Shown in pieces: positions 46,784 to 54,919 of a DNA stretch of 64,000 nucleotides. A program made the translations under genes and the position numbers. Position 1 is the stretch's first letter; each line of letters starts with the position of its first letter. The notes under the pieces were generated by a model. That model had not been told where the DNA came from and ran no database searches. It saw only the letters and a program-made list of their open reading frames with translations. Source of the stretch: Paenibacillus sp. DMB5 (GTDB lineage: Bacteria; Bacillota; Bacilli; Paenibacillales; Paenibacillaceae); the NCBI RefSeq assembly GCF_001517085.1, contig NZ_LRAC01000120.1:310001-374000 (forward strand), given 5' to 3'.

Positions 46784-49216
46784 TTATACCGTTTCAGGTT
46801 CTGTGATCGGGGTGAAGTTTTTGCGCAGCTCCGGCTCATTGACAATCTGCTTCCACGGGTCGGTTGTCAGAGCCAGCGTTGCTTCAATCCGCTCCTTCAG
46901 GGCCAGCCGCTCTTCGCGATTTTCAAGCGCCTGCTTGATGCTTTCAAGTCCAACCCGCTCTACCCAGGTGGAGGTCCGCTCATTCCAGATGGCATTTTCC
47001 CGGTAATATTGCAGGAAAGCACTTGCCCACTCCAGTACCTCGTCATCGGTTTTCACTACACAGAGCAGATCCGTTGCACGGACATGCACCCCGCCGTTAC
47101 CGCCGATATGCAGCTCCCAGCCTCCATCAATCGCCACAACGCCAAAATCTTTAATAGTTGCTTCAGCACAATTACGAGGGCAGCCGGATACAGCAAGCTT
47201 TACCTTGGAAGGTGTGTTCAGCCGCTCAAAAGCTTTTTCCAGCCGGATTCCCATTCCGATCGAATCCTGTGTACCAAAACGGCAAAAGGTTGAGCCGACA
47301 CAGGTCTTAACCGTACGCAGTGTCTTGCCGTAAGCATGGCCGGAAGGCATATCCAGCTCCTCCCACATCTTCGGGAGATCCTCTTTTTTGACACCCAGCA
47401 GATCCAGTCTCTGGCCGCCGGTGAACTTGACCATCGGAACATCGAACTTGACAGCGACCTCGGCAATTTTGATCAGATCCGCCGGAGTTGTTATTCCGCC
47501 GTAAATGCGCGGTACAACGGAATAGGTTCCGTCCTTCTGAATGTTGGCGTGGTATCGCTCGTTGGTAAACCGGGACTCTTTTTCATCCACATACTCATCC
47601 GGCCACAGCATCCCCAGATAATAGTTCAGGGAAGGACGGCATTTGGTGCATCCTTCTTCGTTGTTCCAGTTCAGTACATGCATAACTTCCTTGACTGTCA
47701 TCAGCTTCATCCGTTTGATTTCGGCCACAATCTCATCGCGTCCAAGGGTAGTGCAGCCGCAAATACCTTCTTTTACCTTAACGGCTTTATCTCCGGCGTA
47801 CAGCTGGAGCAGACCTTCCACCATCGGCTTACAGCCGCCGCAGGAGGCAGAAGCTTTCGTGCACGCTTTAATATCGCCCACGCTGGTGCAGCCGCCCGAC
47901 TGAATCGCCTCGGCAATTGTTCCTTTGGAGACCCCGTTGCAGCCGCAGATAATCTCATCGTCAGCCATCGCTTCCAGGCGGTTAGGTCCTTTCGTTGAAC
48001 CCAGTGCATCAGAGGAAATGCCGAGCAGCAGCTCTTTTTCCTTGCCTCTGATATTCTCGCCGTTCTTGATAAGCGAGAACAGCGGTGCGCCGTCACTGGT
48101 ATCTCCGAACAAAACCGCGCCGATCAGCTTATCTTCCTGTATCACCAGCTTTTTATAGACTCCCTCGATCTCGTCCTGATACCTGAGTGATCTGGAGCCG
48201 GGCTGCTCAATGAACTGTCCTGCCGAGAATACGTCAACCCCGGATACCTTTAGCTTGGTTGAGGTAACTGAACCGGCATAGCCTTCTGTCTGTGCTCCGC
48301 CCAGTCTTTTAGCGAGAACGGCTCCCTGCTCATACAGCGGGGCGACCAGACCGTAGGCAATTCCCCGATGCTCGGCACATTCCCCCACAGCATAAATGCC
48401 GGGAATGTTCGTTTCCATGTAATCATTGACGATAATTCCGCGGTTCACATGTATGCCGCTTCCACGGGCCAGCTCCACATTCGGCTTGATGCCGACAGCC
48501 ATGACGATCAGATCCGTTTCAGCGACCTCACCGTCTGCGAACAGCAGGCCTTTGACTCTTTTTTTGCCGAGAATGGCTTCGGATTGCTTCTTCAGCAGGA
48601 ACTTCATGCCTTGCGCTTCGAGCTCCTTCTGCAGCATGACTGCAGCAGCCTCATCCAGCTGGCGTTCCATTATATATTCGTTGATATGGACAACCGAGAC
48701 TTCCATACCCAGATGCAGCAGCCCCCTGGCCGCCTCCAGACCCAGCAGACCTCCGCCGATAACCAGCGCTTTGCGGTGAGTCTTGGCTGTTTCCTGCATA
48801 ATCTGCGTGTCCTTGATGTCGCGGAAGGCAATTACACCCTCTTTGTCTGCACCAGGCAGGGGAAGCATAAACGGATTGGACCCGGTTGCCAGAATCAGCT
48901 CATCATAGCCGGCTTCCACTCCCTTATCGGTGTGAACTTTCCGGTTCACCGTATCAATAGAAGTTACAGTATGTCCGGTATAGAGCCTGATGCCGTTACT
49001 GCGATACCATTCCAGGTCATTAATGATGATGTCGTTCATGTCCGCTCCACCCGCCAGGACAGATGACAGCATGATCCGGTTGTAGTTGGGGTGAGGCTCA
49101 GAACCAAAAATCGTAATTTCATAAGCATCCGGTGCCAGCTTGAGCAAATGCTCAATGGCTCTGACCCCCGCCATCCCGTTTCCGACTAATACCAGTTTTT
49201 TGCGTACATCTGACAT
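46784..49216 (-). CDS. nirB: Nitrite reductase (NADH) large subunit
   Basis: An 810-residue assimilatory-type nitrite reductase. Domains in order: FAD/NADH domain (VLVGNGMAGVRAIEHLLKLA; IYAVGECAEHRGIAYGLVAP), a BFD-like [2Fe-2S] domain with CGCNGVSKGT and CGGCKPMVEG near residues 420-470, and the siroheme/[4Fe-4S] domain with CVGSTFC and SGCPRNCAEA near the C-terminus. It reduces nitrite to ammonium with NADH. First gene of nirB-nirD-FNT-cobA. The leader upstream of the ATG carries an ANTAR RNA motif, a terminator and a promoter (49262-49412), so expression is likely controlled by antitermination. Confidence 0.96.
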   Translation of the reverse strand: MSDVRKKLVLVGNGMAGVRAIEHLLKLAPDAYEITIFGSEPHPNYNRIMLSSVLAGGADMNDIIINDLEWYRSNGIRLYTGHTVTSIDTVNRKVHTDKGVEAGYDELILATGSNPFMLPLPGADKEGVIAFRDIKDTQIMQETAKTHRKALVIGGGLLGLEAARGLLHLGMEVSVVHINEYIMERQLDEAAAVMLQKELEAQGMKFLLKKQSEAILGKKRVKGLLFADGEVAETDLIVMAVGIKPNVELARGSGIHVNRGIIVNDYMETNIPGIYAVGECAEHRGIAYGLVAPLYEQGAVLAKRLGGAQTEGYAGSVTSTKLKVSGVDVFSAGQFIEQPGSRSLRYQDEIEGVYKKLVIQEDKLIGAVLFGDTSDGAPLFSLIKNGENIRGKEKELLLGISSDALGSTKGPNRLEAMADDEIICGCNGVSKGTIAEAIQSGGCTSVGDIKACTKASASCGGCKPMVEGLLQLYAGDKAVKVKEGICGCTTLGRDEIVAEIKRMKLMTVKEVMHVLNWNNEEGCTKCRPSLNYYLGMLWPDEYVDEKESRFTNERYHANIQKDGTYSVVPRIYGGITTPADLIKIAEVAVKFDVPMVKFTGGQRLDLLGVKKEDLPKMWEELDMPSGHAYGKTLRTVKTCVGSTFCRFGTQDSIGMGIRLEKAFERLNTPSKVKLAVSGCPRNCAEATIKDFGVVAIDGGWELHIGGNGGVHVRATDLLCVVKTDDEVLEWASAFLQYYRENAIWNERTSTWVERVGLESIKQALENREERLALKERIEATLALTTDPWKQIVNEPELRKNFTPITEPETV

Positions 49217-49261
49217 ATGCCTCTCTCCTCTCTATATACACACCAGAAATCAACAGAAATA

Positions 49262-49320
49262 GCCCGCTACACTCCGCCCGGAAACATTACATTCCCGTTG
49301 CGATAAAAGTGATAGCAGGC
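49262..49320 (-). terminator. Attenuator terminator in the nir leader
   Basis: On the minus strand GCCTGCTA-T-CACT (from 49320) pairs with AGTG-TAGCGGGC (49273-49262), 12 base pairs with one bulged T, followed by the U-rich stretch TATTTCTGTTGATTTCT. The 5' arm GCCTGCTA is also the 3' arm of the second ANTAR hairpin, so the two structures exclude each other, as expected for ANTAR-controlled antitermination. Confidence 0.7.
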
Positions 49321-49357
49321 GCCGTTGCCGCTAAAGCCGGATACACCGTTGTATCCG
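49313..49357 (-). promoter_or_regulatory. Two-hexaloop ANTAR-binding RNA motif in the nirB leader
   Basis: Read on the minus strand: hairpin 1 (49357-49338) is CGGATAC-AACGGT-GTATCCG, a 7-bp stem with hexaloop AACGGT; after a 4-base linker, hairpin 2 (49333-49313) is TAGCGGC-AACGGC-GCC(U)GCTA with hexaloop AACGGC. Both loops have A at position 1 and G at position 4, the established requirement for ANTAR-protein recognition. Hairpin 2 overlaps the terminator arm. The matching ANTAR protein is encoded divergently at 49561. Confidence 0.85.
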
Positions 49358-49382
49358 TTCAATTGTTAAATTTGTTAAATCG

Positions 49383-49412
49383 ACTATACTACAGCCGATC
49401 CCAAAACGTCAA
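49383..49412 (-). promoter_or_regulatory. Predicted sigma-A promoter of the nir operon
   Basis: On the minus strand TTGACG (49407-49412) and TATAGT (49383-49388) are 18 bases apart. Transcription would start near 49376, placing the ANTAR hairpins at the very 5' end of the leader. An imperfect GlnR/TnrA-like half-match (49407-49423) overlaps the -35 element. Confidence 0.65.
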
Positions 49413-49469
49413 CAATTATGACATATAAATTTTAAATAATTTAATTCATCGACAAAACAGCCTGATCCG

Positions 49470-49486
49470 TGTTATATAATATTACA
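49470..49486. promoter_or_regulatory. GlnR/TnrA-type nitrogen-control box
   Basis: TGTTATATAATATTACA fits every fixed position of the consensus TGTNANAWWWTNTNACA bound by GlnR and TnrA in Bacillota. It lies between the divergent nir operon and the ANTAR gene, and overlaps a TATAAT that could be the -10 element of the ANTAR gene. Nitrogen-status control of either side is inferred. Confidence 0.72.
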
Positions 49487-49560
49487 TATTATTTAATGTG
49501 GCAGTTCCTTGTTTTTAATATGAATGAGATCTTGAAGATCCTGTAAAGGAGCGTCTGGCT

Positions 49561-50157
49561 ATGCATTCCCTGCTCTTGATTCAGAACGGCAGAACAGAGA
49601 ACGACACAGAGGCGCGCTCCGAGCATAGTCCCGGGCGTATTCTTGAAGCTTGCGGATATGTGACCTGGACGGCAACCGGTGAGGAGCAGGCTTCTATATT
49701 AATCCGGGACGCCGATGCTACCCTTCTATGTATGCCGGTCACCGAAATTGAGCTCTGGAGACGAAAGCTGCTCAAGCACAAAACCGCCCCAGTCCTCTGG
49801 TGGTGTACCTCAGCTACTGCTGACCTGTCTGTCTCCGCCTGCGGTGACAATATTATTGTGGACGGAATCCTCTCCCCTTACATGCATGAGCAGGAGATCC
49901 ACTGGATTCTTCATTTCAGCTCCAGACAATGCTTCGAGCGCCAGCAGTGGCACAAAGAAAAGGAGCAGCTGCTCGCACGGATTGAGGAACGCAAATGGAT
50001 TGATATGGCCAAGGGGATTCTGTCCAAGGCCAAAAACATCAGTGAATCCGAAGCCTATGACCTCCTGCGCAAGCAGGCAATGAATGAACGCAAACGGATG
50101 GTGGATGTAGCCACCTCGATCGTTAAGGTCTACCAGCTGCTCCAGGATCAAACTTAA
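49561..50157 (+). CDS. ANTAR-domain antitermination regulator of nitrite assimilation
   Basis: A 198-residue protein. The last 60 residues are an ANTAR RNA-binding domain: IEERKWIDMAKGILSKAKNI then SESEAYDLLRKQAMNERKRM, preceded by a short coiled coil. The N-terminal 120 residues resemble a degenerate response-regulator receiver without a clear phosphorylation Asp, typical of NasT-like proteins controlled in other ways. AAGGAG precedes the ATG. Divergent from nirB, whose leader has the matching two-hexaloop motif; it very likely binds that RNA and prevents termination when nitrite or nitrate is available. The TrpD2-like gene follows after 12 bases. Confidence 0.88.
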   Translation: MHSLLLIQNGRTENDTEARSEHSPGRILEACGYVTWTATGEEQASILIRDADATLLCMPVTEIELWRRKLLKHKTAPVLWWCTSATADLSVSACGDNIIVDGILSPYMHEQEIHWILHFSSRQCFERQQWHKEKEQLLARIEERKWIDMAKGILSKAKNISESEAYDLLRKQAMNERKRMVDVATSIVKVYQLLQDQT

Positions 50158-50169
50158 GGAGAATCCGAT

Positions 50170-51222
50170 ATGATCAACCTGTTAAAAGAAGTAGCCAGAG
50201 GCAAGCGCGGCGCCAGGGACTTGAGTTATGACGAAGCAGTAGCGGCAGCTGAGGCAATTCTCTGCCAGACCGCCTCTCCCGTGCAGATCGGAGCTTTTCT
50301 GATCGCCGAGCGGATCAAGCTGGAGAGTATCGAGGAGCTAGAGGCGTTTGTCGCGGTCTGCCGCAAGTACGCCCGCCGTGAGCCTGTACTGCAGGGGCTG
50401 GACTGTGCCGGTCCGTATGACGGCCGGAGGAACTCATTCATTGCTACCTTCCCGACAGCATTTGTGCTTGCAGCAGCAGGTATTCCTGTTACGCTGCATG
50501 GTGCAGCGCCGCTTCCGCCGAAATGGGGTATTACGCTGCAGGATATTATAGAGGCCTCCGGCGTTCGTGTTGCCGGGCTTTCACGTGATGAGGCTATTGC
50601 AGCCGCGGAGACAAGCGGTGTGTTATTCGCTCAGGCGGACCAGTGGTGTCCGCCGCTCGGCGCCCTGCGGCCGTTAAGAGAAGACATCGGCATGCGGACG
50701 ATTCTGAATACTGCCGAGAAGCTGATCGACTACTCCTGCTCCCCGTACATTGTATTTGGTATCTACCATAATACCGTCTTCGACCGGATTTCCAGGCTGA
50801 TCATTAAGCTTGGTTATAGTAAAGGTCTGGTTGTGCAAGGAGCGGAGGGGTCCGAGGATCTGTTCATCGACCGACCAAACCGCGTGTACACAGTGGCTGA
50901 GGGCCAGGCTCAGCTCGATATTATCGACCCGGAGCTGCTGGGCTTGGAGACGGAGGTGCCGGAGCTGGATTGGACTGCCCGTCTGCAGCTGCAGACTGCA
51001 GAAGAAGTGCTGCAGGGCGGCGGCCACATGGCCTTTTACAACCAGACCCTGCTGAACGGCGCGGCCCGGCTGCATCTGGCCGGCAAAGCCGGTTCGCTGG
51101 AGGAAGGTGTATATATCTGCAAGCATCTGCTCGACAACGGCAGAGCCTGGAGGGTGTATGAGCAATGGCGGAGTGCGCTGCTTGGCAGCAGAACGCCTGC
51201 ACTGGAGCAGTTTAAGCTCTAG
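50170..51222 (+). CDS. Anthranilate phosphoribosyltransferase-like protein (TrpD2 / glycosyltransferase family 3)
   Basis: A 350-residue protein of the TrpD / nucleoside-phosphorylase-like family: N-terminal helical domain (DLSYDEAVAAAEAILCQTA; IGAFLIAERIKLESIEELEA) and an alpha/beta domain with LHGAAPLPPKWGITLQDIIE. The glycine-rich phosphoribosyl-pyrophosphate loop of true TrpD (GTGGD) is replaced by CAGPYDGRRNSF, so it is probably not the tryptophan enzyme. It starts 12 bases after the ANTAR gene and is likely co-transcribed, linking it to nitrite or nitrate assimilation. Paralogues of this type bind nucleic acid in E. coli (YbiB), so a regulatory role is possible but unproven. Confidence 0.82.
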   Translation: MINLLKEVARGKRGARDLSYDEAVAAAEAILCQTASPVQIGAFLIAERIKLESIEELEAFVAVCRKYARREPVLQGLDCAGPYDGRRNSFIATFPTAFVLAAAGIPVTLHGAAPLPPKWGITLQDIIEASGVRVAGLSRDEAIAAAETSGVLFAQADQWCPPLGALRPLREDIGMRTILNTAEKLIDYSCSPYIVFGIYHNTVFDRISRLIIKLGYSKGLVVQGAEGSEDLFIDRPNRVYTVAEGQAQLDIIDPELLGLETEVPELDWTARLQLQTAEEVLQGGGHMAFYNQTLLNGAARLHLAGKAGSLEEGVYICKHLLDNGRAWRVYEQWRSALLGSRTPALEQFKL

Positions 51223-51268
51223 GCCAGCTATAAATGCCCTACACCCCATACTTTCTCTTACGGAATAA

Positions 51269-52027
51269 TTATGTATAAAGCTTTAAAGCCAGCTTAAGGA
51301 GATAAAGGGCGAGCAAATGCAGCGGATAAAACAGGTAAAAAAAGGTCTGCATTCCTCTTCCCCTTTCTCCGTTATAACGGGACAGCAGCGGAACGGCAAT
51401 AATAGCTGCTCCCCCAACCGCAAAAGGATACAAATATCTGTTCATTGTACTGTCATGCATGCCCATTATGGCCAGAGAATCAGGTACCGCCCATATTATG
51501 GCTACCCCGAAGACAAACATAAACCCAATGAGCGCAAGTATCCATCCGTTGTAAACCTTCTGTTGCTTACGTGCCGCGTAAAAGGCCAGAATCATAACCA
51601 CTCCGGTTACACTCCAGTCCCCCAGAAGCGAAATCCCGCATAGTATTGAAATTAATGAATATCTGAGTATATGGTTTGCAGTATTTTCATAGACCCGAAT
51701 GGCCAACAAGCCCAACAGTAGCGTCAACATAATATTACCCGAGCCATACCAGTCATTGAAAACCAGTCCGTAAGGCACAATACTGATCAGCCCGGTTACA
51801 GCAAGACGCAGTGCATATTTTATAAAGCTTCTCGTATGGAGATAACCCTCGGCAATAAAAAAAGCCATAATAGGCAGTGTAATTCTGCCTACCACCTGAA
51901 ATCCCAGAAAATCAGGAAAAAATAATGCTCCGGTATGATCGGCCAGCATTGCCATGATCGCTATAAGCTTTAAGCTGGCTGCATCAAAGCCTCTTACTTC
52001 TGCCCGAACGGCAGTCCCTTGTCCCAT
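51269..52027 (-). CDS. TraX-family N-acetyltransferase, last gene of the lantibiotic operon
   Basis: A 252-residue membrane protein with about eight hydrophobic segments and the TraX signature at its start: DAASLKLIAIMAMLADHTGA, then RITLPIMAFFIAEGYLHTRS. TraX of the F plasmid acetylates the N-terminal Ala of pilin. Here the gene lies 41 bases after the response regulator at the end of the lantibiotic operon; the lantibiotic core also begins with Ala after leader removal, and the very similar paenibacillin is known to carry an N-terminal acetyl group. I infer that it is the acetyltransferase for the mature peptide. It is integral to the membrane, so modification would occur there after leader cleavage and before or during export. 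Confidence 0.82.
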   Translation of the reverse strand: MGQGTAVRAEVRGFDAASLKLIAIMAMLADHTGALFFPDFLGFQVVGRITLPIMAFFIAEGYLHTRSFIKYALRLAVTGLISIVPYGLVFNDWYGSGNIMLTLLLGLLAIRVYENTANHILRYSLISILCGISLLGDWSVTGVVMILAFYAARKQQKVYNGWILALIGFMFVFGVAIIWAVPDSLAIMGMHDSTMNRYLYPFAVGGAAIIAVPLLSRYNGERGRGMQTFFYLFYPLHLLALYLLKLALKLYT

Positions 52028-52068
52028 GTCCCTCCCCCTTCTTTCTTTTAACTCCTATCCCTTGGTAC

Positions 52069-52845
52069 TCAAAAATTCGACTGATGCAGGAGGCCCCGGT
52101 CCCCTATCTTCTCCAAGAGCTGCTTCAACAGCTGGCGCGAAGCGGGAATCATCCGCTTAGGCTCACCGGAATTCAGATTGCCTTGAAAGATGATCTCCTT
52201 CTTGGTTTTATCAATGGATTCCACCTTCATCAGGTTTACGATAAATGCCCGGTGACACCGGAACAGCCGCGGATCTTTGGCCTCGATATCCTTTAAATCC
52301 CCGTAGAATTCAAGTGTTCTGTTCTCGGAAACTAGACGGATTTTGTGGGGAATATCAGTTGTTTCAAAGTAATAAATGCTGTTAAAGGGGATTTGAAATT
52401 TCGTGAACTTGTTATCAAATACGAACCAGTCATTATCATCAACCACTGTTTTTCTTTCATCGGCAATGGTCAGAATTTCTCTAATCTTTAACTCCAGCTC
52501 ATCCTGATCAGCAACTTTAACAATAAAATCAAGAGCAGCCACCTTATATTTAAATGTGACTGGAGATAAATGGCTATGTGTTGTCACAAAAACAATATGG
52601 CCGTGAGCGTCGTATTTCCGGATTTCCCGGGCAACCTCCAGTCCTTTGGTTTCGCAGCCTGAAATTTCAATATCCAGAAAATACAAATTATTCGCACAGG
52701 CTTTGGATTCGAGAAGAAGCAAATCCGGCTTGGCGGTGACAACGAGATTTCTGCAGCGGATACCCAGCTCCTCACAGGCTTTGCGGACTAACTTTTCCAT
52801 GATACGCTGTTGAATGAACTGATCCTCCAGAATAAAAATATTCAT
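52069..52845 (-). CDS. agrA: AgrA-like LytTR response regulator
   Basis: A 258-residue two-component regulator. The receiver domain opens MNIFILEDQF (acidic pocket) and has phospho-acceptor Asp58 in YFLDIEISG. The C-terminal LytTR DNA-binding domain spans about residues 140-245 (FQIPFNSIYYFETTDIPHKI; FRCHRAFIVNLMKVESIDKT). Its ATG overlaps the stop of the sensor kinase by 4 bases (ATGA). It would bind 9-bp direct repeats with 12-bp spacing; a candidate lies upstream of lanA at 62986-63015. It follows agrC in the lantibiotic operon. Confidence 0.92.
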   Translation of the reverse strand: MNIFILEDQFIQQRIMEKLVRKACEELGIRCRNLVVTAKPDLLLLESKACANNLYFLDIEISGCETKGLEVAREIRKYDAHGHIVFVTTHSHLSPVTFKYKVAALDFIVKVADQDELELKIREILTIADERKTVVDDNDWFVFDNKFTKFQIPFNSIYYFETTDIPHKIRLVSENRTLEFYGDLKDIEAKDPRLFRCHRAFIVNLMKVESIDKTKKEIIFQGNLNSGEPKRMIPASRQLLKQLLEKIGDRGLLHQSNF

Positions 52846-54169
52846 GATATCGCTCTCTTTAATATTAATGTCTGCATAAAAAATTCCGATTCCTTTCTGG
52901 TATCCAGAGCAGCATACCTGTTACTGTGCAGCACTCTGGATATGTTATATAAGCCAAGCCCCCGGTTGGCTGCTTTCGTGGAAAAGTTCCGCTTGTAAAG
53001 ATCATCGACAGAAATCCCTTCAAGCGCGGCTTGACTGTATGAGTTTCTGATCATTATCGTCTGAATATCAGCTTCATGAATCAAAACAATGCTTATCATC
53101 GGGTTACCGGATTCCAGCGCAGCATCAATGGCATTATCCAGAAAACAGGATACCACTCTGCAGAGATCAATAATATCCATATATACTTCGCTGATTCTGC
53201 CCTCTATCTCCAGTCTGATATCGATTCCGCGTTTCTGTGCTATCAGCATTTTTGAGGCTATGATGCTCTTCAGCTCGCTTACATCCAGATTTATGAGATT
53301 GTCCAGCCTGTACGAGTATCCGTTTAACTGTGACGCTGTCGGCTGAATCGAATGCTCGTATATCCGCTTGATCATACCCAGATCTCCAGTTCTGATCCCC
53401 TCATCCAGCATTAGCAGAATGTTGGCATAGTCATGCCTGAAGCTGCGGATGTCTTCGTACATTTTTTCAATCTCCATAATATAAGCCTGCAGCTGCATAT
53501 ATTGATCAGTCTTATTCTTCTCCAGCTCACGTTCCCGCAGGAATCGATATAGCCAGTTAATGATCATCAGAAAAATAACAGTAACCCCAACCAGCAGCAG
53601 CACAATCTTAAACCGCTCGGATACGGATGGTTGCTTGCAGATTCCGAATAAATGATGAAGCCGAGCCCGATTTTACCCACGACCAGGAATAGCGAAGCTC
53701 CGGCTATAAGCTTATTCCGGTAAAGCTTCAAAAGTTTGACCGCCGGAGCAGGGAACCAGTAGAATACCAGTTTGCAGAACGCCAGATAGATCAGCGGCGG
53801 TGAAACGGCTGCCAGAAGAGGAGCCGACCATCCAAAGCTAAATTCATAAGGAACCGCATAACTGATGACTGTAGTGAAATAACCTAGCAGTGTAGTTATA
53901 AAGAGCGTCAATATGGCATGGAAGCCAATTACCCACAAGGACTCATATTTGTCGATTAGCCACCCGTATACGGTCAGTAGCACAAACAAAACAGGATAAA
54001 CTATCAGCCCGAATTGATCCAGGGCGGTTATCCCGATAAAGTAATACAGCAGTAAAAAGAGCAGCATTTTATAATTCATGCGGAAAAGTCCCGGACCATT
54101 GCTGCTCACCATATGATAAATTACAAGATAACTGGTGTACTGCAAAAAATAAATTCCGGCAGTCATCAT
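52842..54169 (-). CDS. agrC: AgrC-like peptide-sensing histidine kinase, one-base frame break
   Basis: The N-terminal 190 residues, from the ATG at 54169, contain about six membrane segments (the peptide sensor). The frame fails after ESASNHPYPSG; the other frame gives SERFKIVLLLVGVTVIFLMI, then a coiled linker and the GHKL kinase with IRSFRHDYANILLML (phospho-acceptor His), CFLDNAIDAALES (N box) and NRGLGLYNISRV (G box). One inserted base between about 53615 and 53632 joins them into 442 residues, the normal AgrC size. Start and stop overlap agrD and agrA by 4 bases each, so translation is coupled. It senses the cyclic AgrD peptide outside and phosphorylates AgrA. Confidence 0.87.
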
Positions 54170-54333
54170 TTTTTAATCAGTTTCTCCAGCTTTGGATTGA
54201 CCGGTTCATAAAATAATCCGAAGCAGATTCCCCCGCCTCCGCCTTTTTTACTCATATACTCGACCAGCTTCGCCTTGAGTCCGCTCTGGACATTGTTACC
54301 TTCGTGTACTTCAACACTCTTGATATTGTTCAT
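54166..54333 (-). CDS. agrD: AgrD-like cyclic lactone autoinducer precursor
   Basis: A 55-residue peptide, MNNIKSVEVHEGNN at its start and GICFGLFYEPVNPKLEKL near the end. The C-F-G-L-F-Y-E-P pattern matches AgrD precursors: the Cys would form a thiolactone with the carboxyl of Phe41 or Tyr42, and the acidic Pro-containing tail is what AgrB recognises. The hydrophobic N-terminal helix of staphylococcal AgrD is replaced by a milder amphipathic helix and a run of five glycines (31-35) just before the ring, which is unusual. AAGGAG lies 11 bases before the ATG at 54333; it overlaps agrB by 23 bases and agrC by 4. The gene is too short for routine gene calling and easily missed. Confidence 0.87.
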   Translation of the reverse strand: MNNIKSVEVHEGNNVQSGLKAKLVEYMSKKGGGGGICFGLFYEPVNPKLEKLIKK

Positions 54334-54919
54334 AGTTGGCATAACTCCTTCTCATAATGGAATAAAATAGTGGTGTTATAACAATCGCTTCAAGAAACGG
54401 CCCGAATATGAACCATTGGTTAAAGCCGAGCACGACAGATATTAAAAGGAATACTGCATTAAGAAGGACAGCCTTTATTTTACAGGCTCTTCTAAACTTC
54501 CTGTTCACCAGCGGGTTATACTCTGTATCGGCCGGAGCATACCTGGCAGACAAAGTGAGAGAAAGCAGGCCTATTCCGACCAGCAAAAACCGGTTCCATT
54601 CCACTTCCTGCAGCAGCAGCGGGACAAACACAAAGCATAGCAGACTCACCAGGGTACAATGCAGAGATTTGCGGGCATGCCAGCCGAATGCTTTTTGCCG
54701 GACAACCGTATAAGACAGCAGCATGGCTGCCGTTTCGGTAAATATACCGAAGAGCGCTGCAGTAATCAGGACAAGCAGGATCTTTCCTGCTCCGGCCAGC
54801 ATATTCTCTATGTAGTACAGCACACAGGAGCGTTTCTCCTCTTCCATATCGTTATCCTGCAAGTATGTATCTGTCAGCCATACAGACAATCGATGATACA
54901 ACGGCACAGCCCTTCTCAA
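54311..54919 (-). CDS. agrB: AgrB-like peptide-processing membrane protease
   Basis: A 202-residue membrane cysteine protease that cleaves AgrD and forms the thiolactone. Catalytic His81 (GWHARKSLHC) and Cys88 have the 7-residue spacing of AgrB; the conserved APADTEYNPL motif is present, followed by two further membrane segments. It starts at the 3' end of the ABC transporter gene (overlap of 4 bases) and overlaps agrD, so all are one operon. It processes the precursor at 54166-54333 and probably releases the cyclic signal. Confidence 0.93.
   Translation of the reverse strand: MRRAVPLYHRLSVWLTDTYLQDNDMEEEKRSCVLYYIENMLAGAGKILLVLITAALFGIFTETAAMLLSYTVVRQKAFGWHARKSLHCTLVSLLCFVFVPLLLQEVEWNRFLLVGIGLLSLTLSARYAPADTEYNPLVNRKFRRACKIKAVLLNAVFLLISVVLGFNQWFIFGPFLEAIVITPLFYSIMRRSYANYEQYQEC

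Noticed and set aside
46771..46845. Longer nirD start overlapping nirB
   Set aside because: AAGGAGG is placed for the ATG at 46770; the extension is an out-of-frame shadow of the nirB end.
50170..51222. Tryptophan biosynthesis trpD
   Set aside because: The GTGGD phosphoribosyl loop is missing and no other trp gene is nearby.
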